A stretch of 64,000 nucleotides of DNA from Pseudoalteromonas luteoviolacea. GTDB lineage: Bacteria > Pseudomonadota > Gammaproteobacteria > Enterobacterales > Alteromonadaceae. A model generated the notes under the pieces. That model was not told where the DNA came from. It ran no database searches and worked only from the letters and a program-made list of their open reading frames with translations. The stretch is taken from NCBI RefSeq assembly GCF_000814765.1, contig NZ_JWIC01000005.1, positions 558,001 through 622,000 on the forward strand, written 5' to 3'. Below, in pieces: positions 8,292 through 16,803 of this stretch (its first letter is position 1; each line of letters starts with the position of its first letter). The translations under genes and the position numbers were made by a program.

Positions 8292-9179
8292 TCATACATT
8301 ATGCCGCAAATAATCACTCAAGTGAGATATAAACGCTTTGACTTTCTGTAAAGGATATTTTCGTCCTGAGTAAAACACATTCAATACTAGGTCTTCAGGC
8401 TCACGGTCTAACTTTATCTCTAATAGCTGGCCTTGCTCAATGGCTTTTTCACAGGCATGGAAAGGTAATATTGCAAAACCAAGCCCTTGAATCGCTGCGG
8501 CTCTGGCAATATTGCCACTATTTACTTTATAACTTGATTGAACAGTTAATAAATGATCCTCCTTAAAACGCCAAGGTGCGCCTTGCATCACACTAAGCGT
8601 GGTGATACAAGGCAGTGAACTTAACTCTTGTAAACTTGTTGGCTTTGGATAAAGCGCCAGCAGATTTGGAGCAGCCACAACACAACTCGGCCATCTGGCT
8701 ACCTCTTTCGCCACCCATCCCGAGTCCTCTAAGCTTCCACGATTAAAACTCAACACAATATCAAAACCATCAACAACCCCTTCTTTCGCCTCTAACTGCG
8801 TATCACAACTCAATGAAATTAAAGAATTTTGAGCAACAAAGCTTGCAAGTACTTCTCCCATAAATGGCAGATCTGGCGTCATTATTTTTAGATGCCCCGA
8901 GACTTGTTCTGTCTGCAAAGAGGTTTCTTGTAAGGCGCTTTGCAAGGATCCCAGCAGCGAAAAAGTAGAGTCATAAAGTTTCTTTCCTGCCTCTGTGGGG
9001 CGCATTTTTCGTGTTGTGCGTTCGAACAAGCGCACATTTAGTTGCTGCTCCAATAGCGCAACATGACGACTGACATTTGACGTTGGCAATGCCAGTTGCT
9101 CTGATGCTTGTTTAAAACTCAAGTGCACAAACACAGCCTCAAAGCTTATTAGCCATTTTAATTCAACTTTATCTAGCAC
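8292..9179 (-). CDS. LysR family transcriptional regulator
   Basis: This 295-residue LysR protein has an N-terminal helix-turn-helix (SFKQASEQLALPTSNVSRHVALLEQQL, residues about 19-46) and an effector-binding domain (about 90-290). It is divergent from an FAD-dependent monooxygenase with 101 bases between starts, the classical arrangement in which the regulator controls the neighbour and itself. The inducer is unknown, but could be the aromatic or hydroxylatable substrate of the monooxygenase. Confidence 0.9.
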   Translation of the reverse strand: MLDKVELKWLISFEAVFVHLSFKQASEQLALPTSNVSRHVALLEQQLNVRLFERTTRKMRPTEAGKKLYDSTFSLLGSLQSALQETSLQTEQVSGHLKIMTPDLPFMGEVLASFVAQNSLISLSCDTQLEAKEGVVDGFDIVLSFNRGSLEDSGWVAKEVARWPSCVVAAPNLLALYPKPTSLQELSSLPCITTLSVMQGAPWRFKEDHLLTVQSSYKVNSGNIARAAAIQGLGFAILPFHACEKAIEQGQLLEIKLDREPEDLVLNVFYSGRKYPLQKVKAFISHLSDYLRHNV

Positions 9180-9280
9180 AATTCACTCATAATTTGGGAT
9201 TATAAAAGTCACAAACGCCAATTTATCCCATCCGTTATATTTGTCAAAGTCTGGCTAAGATTTAAATGGAGAAATGAAAC

Positions 9281-10402
9281 ATGCAAAATACTCGACGTAT
9301 TGCAATTATTGGCGCAGGTATCGCAGGCTTAAGCATGGCTATTTTTGCCAAACAGCAAGGCTTTGATGTAGAAGTGTTTGAAAAACACAGTGAGATATCA
9401 CAAATTGGCGCAGGCGTGACTCTATGGCCTAATGCCCTGTATGTGTTGGATAAAATGGAGTTGATTAATGCTATCTCGGCCGTTGGCGTGCAACCTTGCT
9501 GTGTCCAGCAAATGAACCAACAAGGGCAAGTAAACTCAAAATTAGACCTATTACAACTTAGCCAAGAGTGTGGCTACCCCAGTATTAGTATTTTACGCAA
9601 AGATTTAATGCTTTGCTTGTATGAGCAGGTCAAGCAACTCAACATCTTGTGTCACTTCAACACGCCTGTTGATAACCAAGATATAATTAAACTCTCTAAC
9701 CAGTTTGACCTTGTTGTCGGTGCCGATGGCAGAAACCGTTCTCAAGCAAGGGAAGCCATTTTTCAAACACCAATTGAGCCGATTTACCAAGGGTTTATCA
9801 ACATCATTGGCATCAGCACGACCCCATCCAATATAAAAAATACTTGTATTGAGGAGTTTCGTGGATCTGGTTTACGTTTTGGCATTGTACCAGCAACAGC
9901 TGACACATGTTATTGGGCTGCGGCTTGGGCCTGTGACATAAATCGAAACTACACAACAAAACATTGGGTTAACGCAGCACAATGTCAGTTTAAACGTTGG
10001 CCAGCAGCGATAAACACAATATTGAACACAGCAGATATTCATACATGCAATCATATATTTGTCCACGATCTCGATCCGCTCCCTTATTGGCATCAAAACA
10101 ATGTAGTGCTGATCGGTGATGCCGCACATGCATCGCTGCCAACTTCAGGGCAAGGAGCCAGTCAAGCGCTCGAAGATGTCTGGCATTTAACCAATTTGCT
10201 CAATCAGCATGAAACGATACCAGACGCACTCAGTCTCTTTTACCAAACGCGAATCAACAAAGCCACGACCGCACAAACAATAGGTCGGCAGTTAGCTAAG
10301 CAATTCTTCTCAGATATGCCTCAGCAGCCAGTAAAAATGGATCCTGCAAAGTTAAGCTCACTTTGGATGCAAGGCCTAACCACTCCCAATATGATTACGT
10401 AA
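9281..10402 (+). CDS. FAD-dependent monooxygenase (PHBH-type flavoprotein)
   Basis: The 373-residue protein has the three FAD/NAD(P)H motifs of class A flavoprotein monooxygenases: the GxGxxG dinucleotide fold (AIIGAGIAGLSMAIFAKQQG, residues 8-27), the DG motif (VVGADGRNRSQAR, about 147-159) and the GD motif (VLIGDAAHASLPTSGQGA, about 276-293). Such enzymes hydroxylate aromatic or polycyclic substrates using NAD(P)H and oxygen. TGGAGAAA lies upstream of the ATG. It is divergent from a LysR gene and monocistronic. The substrate cannot be assigned. Confidence 0.88.
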   Translation: MQNTRRIAIIGAGIAGLSMAIFAKQQGFDVEVFEKHSEISQIGAGVTLWPNALYVLDKMELINAISAVGVQPCCVQQMNQQGQVNSKLDLLQLSQECGYPSISILRKDLMLCLYEQVKQLNILCHFNTPVDNQDIIKLSNQFDLVVGADGRNRSQAREAIFQTPIEPIYQGFINIIGISTTPSNIKNTCIEEFRGSGLRFGIVPATADTCYWAAAWACDINRNYTTKHWVNAAQCQFKRWPAAINTILNTADIHTCNHIFVHDLDPLPYWHQNNVVLIGDAAHASLPTSGQGASQALEDVWHLTNLLNQHETIPDALSLFYQTRINKATTAQTIGRQLAKQFFSDMPQQPVKMDPAKLSSLWMQGLTTPNMIT

Positions 10403-10430
10403 CTCGCACAGTAACCCTGTTTCCATTTAA

Positions 10431-10503
10431 CTTTCCATTATGGAAAGTTTTTACTTGCCACAATGGAAAGTGTAGGCTAGATTTTAGTTTCCATAGTGGA
10501 AAG
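10431..10503. promoter_or_regulatory. Three 17-bp operator-like palindromes before the 10520 operon
   Basis: CTTTCCATTATGGAAAG at 10431-10447 is a perfect dyad with a one-base centre. CTTGCCACAATGGAAAG (10454-10470) and GTTTCCATAGTGGAAAG (10487-10503) are variants of it, and a lone half site TTTCCAT lies at 10420-10426. Starts are 23 and 33 bases apart, near whole helical turns. They end 17 bases before the first gene of an operon that encodes a winged-helix regulator, so autoregulation is likely. Confidence 0.65.
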
Positions 10504-10519
10504 TTAAGGAGAACCAGCA

Positions 10520-11014
10520 ATGAAAAATACACAAAATGACACCTCAGAATTAGATAAAGACGCTGCAGCAAAAGCCCTTGCAAGCATTCAATCCACGCAG
10601 CAAGAAACCATTCAGCATAGCCGGCCACCAATGTGGCTTAGCGCCATCACAGGTTTAGGCTATGGCGCGATTGTCGCAGGCTACGGCCTAATGCGTCATG
10701 AAAATCAATGGGCTTTAATGATGATCATCGGCGGAGCCGTATTTGCGCTATCTGTCGTAATTTACTTATACCGCTGCCATTTGTTAGGCATAAAACCTGC
10801 CATACTTCCACGCTCCAACGCCAGTAAAAAACTCAATATTTATAGCGCACTATTTTTTGCAGTAATAGTCGTTGTAAGCCGTGAGCTTACCCTATTTACC
10901 GAGTTGAATTTTATTCCTTGGGTATGCGGTCTAATGTGTGGTGGTGTGCTTGTTTGGTTACAACGAATGTATCCAACGGGCGAAGTGGTCAATGTGGAGC
11001 GTCCAAATGAGTGA
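10520..11014 (+). CDS. Four-helix inner-membrane protein of unknown function
   Basis: The 164-residue protein has a hydrophilic N terminus of about 37 residues and four predicted membrane helices (about 38-60, 65-88, 108-127 and 132-150). I recognise no catalytic motif. A good Shine-Dalgarno (TTAAGGAGAACC) supports the start. Its stop codon overlaps the start of the winged-helix regulator gene by 8 bases, so the two are translationally coupled. The pairing of a small membrane protein with its own PF13601-type regulator recurs in bacteria, but its physiological role is not known to me. Confidence 0.75.
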   Translation: MKNTQNDTSELDKDAAAKALASIQSTQQETIQHSRPPMWLSAITGLGYGAIVAGYGLMRHENQWALMMIIGGAVFALSVVIYLYRCHLLGIKPAILPRSNASKKLNIYSALFFAVIVVVSRELTLFTELNFIPWVCGLMCGGVLVWLQRMYPTGEVVNVERPNE

Positions 11015-11285
11015 GCTAGATCCCATTATCCATGCACCAAATCGCTTACAGATCTGCGCCATGCTTGCCACTAGCGCTGAGCTCGACTTTAAACTGATTA
11101 AATTTCAACTAGATGTCAGCGATTCCGTGTTATCTAAACAGTTAAAAGTATTAGAAGAGGCTGAGTATATTGTGACCTCAAAACGAAGCAGCCAAGGTCG
11201 ACCTTGTACATGGATATCTCTCACTGAATGTGGCAGAGCGGCATTCAATGCCCATGTGGCAGCATTAAAAAAGATCATCGCGTAA
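11007..11285 (+). CDS. Winged-helix transcriptional regulator (PF13601-like)
   Basis: The 92-residue protein is a single winged helix: MSELDPIIHAPNRLQICAML, recognition region DSVLSKQLKVLEEAEYI and wing SSQGRPCTWISLTECGRAAF. This matches the small MarR/ArsR-like regulators of the PF13601 type. The start at 11007 overlaps the upstream gene's stop (ATGAGTGA) and has GGAG 7 bases upstream; a longer frame from 10938 lacks such support. It probably binds the three palindromes at 10431-10503 and represses its own operon. No metal-binding Cys pair is visible. Confidence 0.85.
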   Translation: MSELDPIIHAPNRLQICAMLATSAELDFKLIKFQLDVSDSVLSKQLKVLEEAEYIVTSKRSSQGRPCTWISLTECGRAAFNAHVAALKKIIA

Positions 11286-11296
11286 TTTCCATGAAA

Positions 11297-11319
11297 AGCA
11301 CTGAGTCATGCTCAGTGCT
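11297..11319 (+). terminator. Hairpin after winged-helix regulator operon
   Basis: AGCACTGAG / CTCAGTGCT form a 9-bp stem with a 5-base loop 12 bases after the stop at 11285. No strong T-tract follows, so this may be a weak or factor-assisted terminator. Confidence 0.5.
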
Positions 11320-11448
11320 AAATTAATACAAATTATAAGTACCTATAAATTAATATTTTTATTAATTTCATTTTCTGCAAATACACTACTGCCAAAAAAA
11401 GCCTAGCTGCTATGCTTAGTGTTCAGTAGTTGATTAGAGAGCCAACGT

Positions 11449-13503
11449 TTGATGTTGTTACGTTGTATTACTTGGATATTGTTGTTTGTTAGTCTCAATG
11501 CCTTCCCTGCAGCATTCACCGAGGCTGAGTTTGAAGAGATCAGAGCAGAAATACGCAGCGCATCTTCTCAATCCCCCTTAGAAGCGATATCGACCACCGA
11601 GTACTTCTTATTTAAATTCGATAAACAACTCAGTACCAGACAAAAAATCCGTTTGTTATATGGTAAAGCTTGGTTTCAAATTCAAACCGATGACATGCAC
11701 AGTGCGATATCGACTCTATCACAATGTAAAAAAATGAGCATAGAAGTCTCAGATCCTACCATTTTATACAGTTATTACAGCCTTACAGCAGGCGCATTAA
11801 CGCGTATGGGACTATATGAAAGAGCCCTTGAAAATTACTTGGAAAGCTACAAACTCGCTGCTTTAATGGACACTGAGCTATTTCTTCGACAAACCGAAAA
11901 CAACATCGGTAATGTCTATTTAAAATTAAACCGCTTTGAAGATGCTCAATCTTATTTTCAGCGCTTTTATCAGGATGCAAAACAAAGAGGCCTCCTCCAG
12001 CAAATGGCGGTCGGCTTAAACAACCTTGGGGAAGCGCATTTTGGATTAGGCGAATATCAAACTGCACTGACATTTCATAAGCAAAGTCTCAATATTAGAG
12101 AACAAAACGAGTTTACTTACCACAGCTCTTGGTCTCATCATAACCTTGGCAAAACCTACATCGCACTTGGTGAACTTGAACTTGCAAAACAACATTTAGG
12201 GCACGCAATCACCATACGCAAAAACAGTAATGCCATTGCTGATAGCATAGGGCCGACCATCGACCTGCTAAGGATCAAGCTTTTACAAAAGGATTACCAC
12301 GGTACAGACACTCAGTTAAATCACATTATCCAACTAAGCGATGAACATACTAGGCTCAAAGAGAAATCTGACGCCTATCAATTACTCGTAGAGTATTATC
12401 AAAAAATCAATAACTTGCAAAGAGCACTCGACACATCAGTGTTACTCATGCAAAGTAAAATTCAGTTTTTGAAAGGCCAAGCAGATATAGGCGTTGCTTT
12501 TCACGCTGCTCAATTGAACCTTGCTATCAAGGAGCGCGATATTGCAAAGCTAACCCAAGAGAACGCCTTACATAAAATCAACTCTCAAGCAGCTAAGGAG
12601 CAGTTGATTATCATGCTTATTGCCATGTTTATTATTGGGCTTTTAACTTGGTTTTTTGTGCGCCGCATAAAAGCCAAAAATATCGCTTTAACTGATACAC
12701 TCAACAACCTAAAGTCTACCCAAAAACAACTTCTCGAAGCTGAAAAAATGTCTGCCATGACCACCTTAGTCTCTGGAATGGCGCATCAACTCAATACCCC
12801 CTTAGGGCTCGTTGTTACTTCTGCGTCATGTCTGGAGGAAAAACTTAAAGAGATCAGGAAACTGCTGTCAAACCAAACCCTAAGTGCAACACAATTAAAA
12901 ATATTTTTAGAAGAAGCATCTGAAATGCTGGCGCTCACTGCGAATAATTCAGGTCGAGCCGCTGATATGATAGCTCGATTTAAACTCATCGCCGCTAATT
13001 TAGACACGAGCGAAGCATCTCATTTTGACATCCTGAGTTTATTGACACAAAGATGTACACTCATCTCACAAAGTATTGAGCAAGACATAGATTTCTCTAT
13101 TACTGGAGACTCGGTAAGTATTTACTCTCACCCAGAAACTTTGATTAAGGTCATTGCTCAGCTCATCAACAACTCTTGCGCTCATGGTTTTGTACAGCAA
13201 TCATCTAAACACATTGATATTGAGGTCAAAAGTGATGGTAATTATGTGCTAATTACGTATCAAGACAATGGCGTCGGTATTTCTGAGGACACTCAAAAGC
13301 ACATGTTTGATCCCTTTTATACAAGCCAACTCGGTGAGGGAAATTTAGGGTTGGGTCTGAATATCGCTTATAACTCAGTTGTCCATGTTTTAAATGGTGA
13401 AATCAGCTATGAACATCAAGAAAATGGCGCCAAATTTATTTTAAAAGTGCCAAAAAAACCGAGTGACATAGATATAACGCCTAATTTGAACTGGGAAATT
13501 TAA
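11449..13503 (+). CDS. TPR-containing membrane sensor histidine kinase
   Basis: The 684-residue protein has an N-terminal signal sequence, a periplasmic TPR array (about 60-370; e.g. NNIGNVYLKLNRFEDAQSYF), a membrane helix (about 385-403), a coiled coil, a dimerisation/phosphoacceptor segment with His446 (SGMAHQLNTPLG) and an HATPase domain with N box (INNSCAHGF), G1 (DNGVGI) and G2 (EGNLGLGLNIA). It should sense a periplasmic signal through TPRs and autophosphorylate. No response regulator is adjacent, so it is an orphan kinase. It resembles in plan the kinase at 41328-44129. AGAGAGCC is a weak ribosome-binding candidate. Confidence 0.88.
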   Translation: MMLLRCITWILLFVSLNAFPAAFTEAEFEEIRAEIRSASSQSPLEAISTTEYFLFKFDKQLSTRQKIRLLYGKAWFQIQTDDMHSAISTLSQCKKMSIEVSDPTILYSYYSLTAGALTRMGLYERALENYLESYKLAALMDTELFLRQTENNIGNVYLKLNRFEDAQSYFQRFYQDAKQRGLLQQMAVGLNNLGEAHFGLGEYQTALTFHKQSLNIREQNEFTYHSSWSHHNLGKTYIALGELELAKQHLGHAITIRKNSNAIADSIGPTIDLLRIKLLQKDYHGTDTQLNHIIQLSDEHTRLKEKSDAYQLLVEYYQKINNLQRALDTSVLLMQSKIQFLKGQADIGVAFHAAQLNLAIKERDIAKLTQENALHKINSQAAKEQLIIMLIAMFIIGLLTWFFVRRIKAKNIALTDTLNNLKSTQKQLLEAEKMSAMTTLVSGMAHQLNTPLGLVVTSASCLEEKLKEIRKLLSNQTLSATQLKIFLEEASEMLALTANNSGRAADMIARFKLIAANLDTSEASHFDILSLLTQRCTLISQSIEQDIDFSITGDSVSIYSHPETLIKVIAQLINNSCAHGFVQQSSKHIDIEVKSDGNYVLITYQDNGVGISEDTQKHMFDPFYTSQLGEGNLGLGLNIAYNSVVHVLNGEISYEHQENGAKFILKVPKKPSDIDITPNLNWEI

Positions 13504-13654
13504 AATTACTTAGATGAAATAAGTTAGAATGAAAGAGAGTGTACCAAAAGGAGTAGTTACATAAATCGAAAAGGTGCCAAAAGCCCTACTCCTAAGTAAG
13601 GCGATTCGAATGCTGACAGCTATCTAGTGATAACTCTAAGTTTATTTTAAAAGG

Positions 13655-13978
13655 CTAGAAACCAGAAATACTGATAAACTGTGCACCATGGCAAGTATCA
13701 TTATCATAATTATAGATTCTCACTGTCGCCTTGCTCATAGCTGCTGATAATGCAATTGAGAAAGCCTGATCATACGAAGATGAAGACGGCGCAGTGTTCG
13801 CAAAAAACTCAATTTGACCGTTTGCACATGGTCCAGTGCCACCTGATACTTTCACATAAAAGTTATCTTTATTCGCCCCAGTATTCGCAATCTCAGTTAT
13901 TTTAGCCCCTCTGACTAATTCACCCGAAATAGCGTTAAATGAAAAAGCAATAGAGATGGCTAGCAAAAATTTTTTCAC
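13655..13978 (-). CDS. Small secreted protein (DUF5992-like)
   Basis: The 107-residue protein has a signal peptide (MKKFLLAISIAFSFNAISG) and a mature part of about 88 residues with two Cys (GGTGPCANG and NDTCHG), likely disulfide-bonded in the periplasm or outside. The pattern of an ANTG...NFYVKVSGGTGPC segment followed by helix and VRIYNY strand resembles small secreted proteins labelled DUF5992 and, more loosely, subtilase-cytotoxin B-like folds; this assignment is from memory and uncertain. A related broken copy lies next to it at 14174-14509. Confidence 0.7.
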   Translation of the reverse strand: MKKFLLAISIAFSFNAISGELVRGAKITEIANTGANKDNFYVKVSGGTGPCANGQIEFFANTAPSSSSYDQAFSIALSAAMSKATVRIYNYDNDTCHGAQFISISGF

Positions 13979-14173
13979 GTTAAGTTCATCCTTAATATTA
14001 TAAAATTGAGAAATTTTAGGTAAGTATAATTTTAAAAATTAAAAATCCAAAGCTGAATTAGTAAAAAATTAAAATTAAGTTAATTTAAACTTCCAAGACC
14101 AAATACTACAGAGCCAATAAAAAGGCTACACCAATAGGATTTAAAACGCTGAAAATATGATTTTTATGACAAA

Positions 14174-14509
14174 TTAGTAGTATGAGTCTTGAAGACCAAT
14201 AAAATCTATTTCACAGCTATTCTCAGCTTGTGAGAAGATGCGTACTTTTTTATTTGCCATCTGAGCTGCCAATATCACACTTAGCATATGACTGACCGAT
14301 GCTTCAGACTTTTTACTGTATGTAATAATACCAAATGGTCTTTCTTGCTCTTTACACCCGGGAGTACCCAATGTTGCTCCCTATTCAAAATATACTTTGA
14401 TCGACTTATTATCATTGAAGCTATAAACTTTAGTGCCAGTTACTTTACCAAAATCTATATCTCCTGAAAAACTAGTTGAAGAAAGCATAATATTTTTTAA
14501 CACACACAT
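14174..14509 (-). pseudogene. Small secreted protein gene broken by an in-frame amber stop
   Basis: One frame runs from ATG at 14509 to TAA at 14174 (111 sense positions) but contains TAG at 14383-14381, codon 43. Before it the product reads to SIKVYFE; after it GATLGTPGCKEQERPFG continues in the same frame to a C terminus with KKVRIF and ENSCEIDFIGLQ. The C-terminal pattern parallels the neighbour at 13655-13978, so the two look like diverged paralogues. The N-terminal signal peptide also looks shortened. AAAGGA precedes the ATG. Readthrough or sequencing error would restore it; decay is more likely. Confidence 0.65.
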
Positions 14510-15423
14510 CCTTTAAAGAAGTTAAAATTCATAAAAAACACAACACAATTTAATAAAAAACCACGCAATAACAACCTTCATTGTTACAATTCATTAGATT
14601 TTTACTACCTCTCATTCTAAATCCAAACCTCACTCCCTATTTATAAAAACACATTACCCAAATCACTTTAAGCAGAGAACTATAGATTTTACACCCATTA
14701 AAAATACAATTTAAAATATATTATTAATGAATGATGATGTAAAAAAAGTAACATAAATTGCATTCAATCACCGATATTTATATGCAATTCTTTGTCTTTT
14801 GGATAAGATGTACCAATTAAGTGGAACAATTCTTTCTACAAAAATTGAGAAGCTTATTGGCTCCCCTAACGATACCGACAGCCTCGAATAATTCACAATT
14901 AACCGTGGCGACAAGCCCCTAAATTTATTGGCATTTTCAGTAGAAATAATGGTGACTTCATAGAAAAAACTGAACAGTGAAGGTTATCAATACAGTAGGC
15001 TCTATCCGCCTCCCCTCTTTAGCATCCAAATGCTATAGCACAGCATAATATTAGCTTAGACTGTCAAAAAAAGAACTCGGGAGCTGAATAGTTATAGGGC
15101 GTAGTCCATATAGAATTTTAGCCTGAACAGATACTTCCTTTTGAAATAAGCTCACGCCTACCATTAGAATACTCATACAAGTGAAAATACGACACACCAT
15201 CATAATTTTTCCTTTGAATGATTCCGTTCATAATCTAATTTACATAATTAGGTTTTTCCTATACGTAAATAGGAGATACAGCACGGTCATATATTTAGTA
15301 GAGGGAATTTTGAGATTAGAATCGACGAAAACAGAAATTTCGAAGGTAACCATGGCAAGCACCGAATATTAAGCGCTTGCTCATAGTCTAGCAATTGCAA
15401 AGAATGCAGTCTAAGATATAGGG
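14510..15423. other. Long gene-poor, AT-rich stretch
   Basis: No intact gene is supported here. One frame around 14783-14960 reads protein-like (MYQLSGTILSTKIEKLIG...) but is interrupted by TAA and has no family match, so it may be gene debris. A 63-codon frame at 15181-15372 has poor ribosome-binding context and low-complexity hydrophobic composition. No repeats or RNA genes were recognised. Confidence 0.5.
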
Positions 15424-16587
15424 TTATAAGTGTTTAACAAATACACCTTCGAACTTCTCTTTATTTTGCGCTCGCTCGTGTGGCATCGTTTTTATGCTTG
15501 TTATTTGGCCTTGCTTATCTCGCTCAAACACAACATGTCCACCATTGTATTTCATTACTTTAAATTCATCATTATCTTGAGGTTTTATCCATGAAATAAT
15601 ACTGGCCAATTGTTTAATAACCAACTGATCATCAATTAGCTCAATGACAATATCCGGCTTTCCATTTATCGTATAACGACCGACATATGCTTTAAGCTGT
15701 GAAACAGCCTGTGTTACAGGCACTTCAATATCTCCATCAATTATGCCTGTAGCATAGTATTCATAGTACTCTAAATGCTTAGAAGCATTGTCTAAGTTCA
15801 ACTTTGCTGCGAGTTCTTTTGCCGTTTTATCCGCTACCATTTGCTCTTTTGATGCACCAGCTTGGGATAGTTGTTCGAAACGATTAAACCAAGCTACGTA
15901 GTTTTTCCTATATTCTATTAATACCTGTTTATTGATAATTGCTTTGCCGTGTGCAGGCACGATGGCTGTGTCATCATTGATAAACTTAAATGCTTTTTTA
16001 CCCCATATGCTAAAGCTCCTCATGCCCAACACCCCAGGATTTACGACGTGCTGTGGCCGGATATTTTCTCCGATAAAAAAAACGTTCCCTTTTTTTAAGT
16101 AAATGGCAGCATCATCAAAGGTGTGAGCATTCATGTGTTCCAAATATATTGTTTCGTTTCCGAGCTCCAAAACCAGCTTATCATTGAAATGCAATCGACT
16201 ACTTGCTGGGAAGTGTTTATCGAAGTTTTCACTATAAATAACGTTAGCTTGATTGATGATCGTAGCCCCCATCGACTCAAAAAATTTGTTACCTCCGGTA
16301 TGATCACCATGCATGTGCAAGTTAATAACATATTTAATGGGCTTATCTGTGAGCGACGCCACGGCGTCTATTATTTTCTTGTTAGACGCCTTCCCATACC
16401 CCGATTCGATGAGTACAACGTATTTATCGCCAAGCACAATACCAACATTGGTGTTGTATCCAATGTCTAAGTTATAAACATGATCACGCACTTTTGTTAA
16501 GGTGGGTAGAAGCGCCGTTTTCGAAAAAGATAAGTGGGAAAATAAAATACTGATGGCCAATAGACCCCATACAAATTGTTTTTTCAT
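15424..16587 (-). CDS. Secreted metallo-beta-lactamase-fold hydrolase
   Basis: The 387-residue protein has a signal peptide (residues 1-22) and an MBL fold domain with the zinc motif HxHxDH at His91-His96 (NLHMHGDHTGGNKFF), further ligands in EHMNAHTFDDAAIYL and VPAHGKA. A C-terminal extension (about 290-387; YVGRYTINGKPDIVIEL) looks like the small beta domain (DUF3471-like) appended to periplasmic hydrolases. It should be a periplasmic zinc hydrolase; the substrate, beta-lactam or otherwise, cannot be inferred. It is divergent from the membrane-anchored regulator at 16804, which may control it. Confidence 0.87.
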   Translation of the reverse strand: MKKQFVWGLLAISILFSHLSFSKTALLPTLTKVRDHVYNLDIGYNTNVGIVLGDKYVVLIESGYGKASNKKIIDAVASLTDKPIKYVINLHMHGDHTGGNKFFESMGATIINQANVIYSENFDKHFPASSRLHFNDKLVLELGNETIYLEHMNAHTFDDAAIYLKKGNVFFIGENIRPQHVVNPGVLGMRSFSIWGKKAFKFINDDTAIVPAHGKAIINKQVLIEYRKNYVAWFNRFEQLSQAGASKEQMVADKTAKELAAKLNLDNASKHLEYYEYYATGIIDGDIEVPVTQAVSQLKAYVGRYTINGKPDIVIELIDDQLVIKQLASIISWIKPQDNDEFKVMKYNGGHVVFERDKQGQITSIKTMPHERAQNKEKFEGVFVKHL

Positions 16588-16608
16588 TTTTTTTACTCGT
16601 TATTGCTT

Positions 16609-16645
16609 TTGAGTATCATTGTGTTGCTCTCAAGAAGATACTCAA
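16609..16645. promoter_or_regulatory. Inverted repeat in MBL/CadC-like divergent promoter
   Basis: TTGAGTATC (16609-16617) and GATACTCAA (16637-16645) form perfect 9-bp arms around a 19-base spacer, 21 bases upstream of the MBL gene start. OmpR-type winged helices often bind spaced repeats, so this is a candidate site for the divergent regulator. It could also be a 5'-leader hairpin for the MBL transcript. Confidence 0.4.
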
Positions 16646-16803
16646 TGTAATTGGCCTAGAGTTTCCCTAGAGAAAAGCTGTGTTTTTTTATTTATATTTT
16701 ACAAGTAGATAGAATAAATATAGCTAGATAAAATGAGTTGGATCGTTATACTGACTTCGCATAATGATAAAAACAATAATAAGAAGCACACTAAAGGCAC
16801 TCA

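Noticed and set aside
10395..10631. 78-codon minus-strand frame
   Set aside because: It covers the operator palindromes and the start of the membrane protein gene, lacks a ribosome binding site and has no domain; a shadow frame.
14783..14960. Protein-like frame interrupted by TAA
   Set aside because: Short, no start context or family match; at most gene debris, not enough to call a pseudogene.
15181..15372. 63-codon plus-strand frame
   Set aside because: Poor ribosome-binding context, low-complexity composition and no recognisable features.
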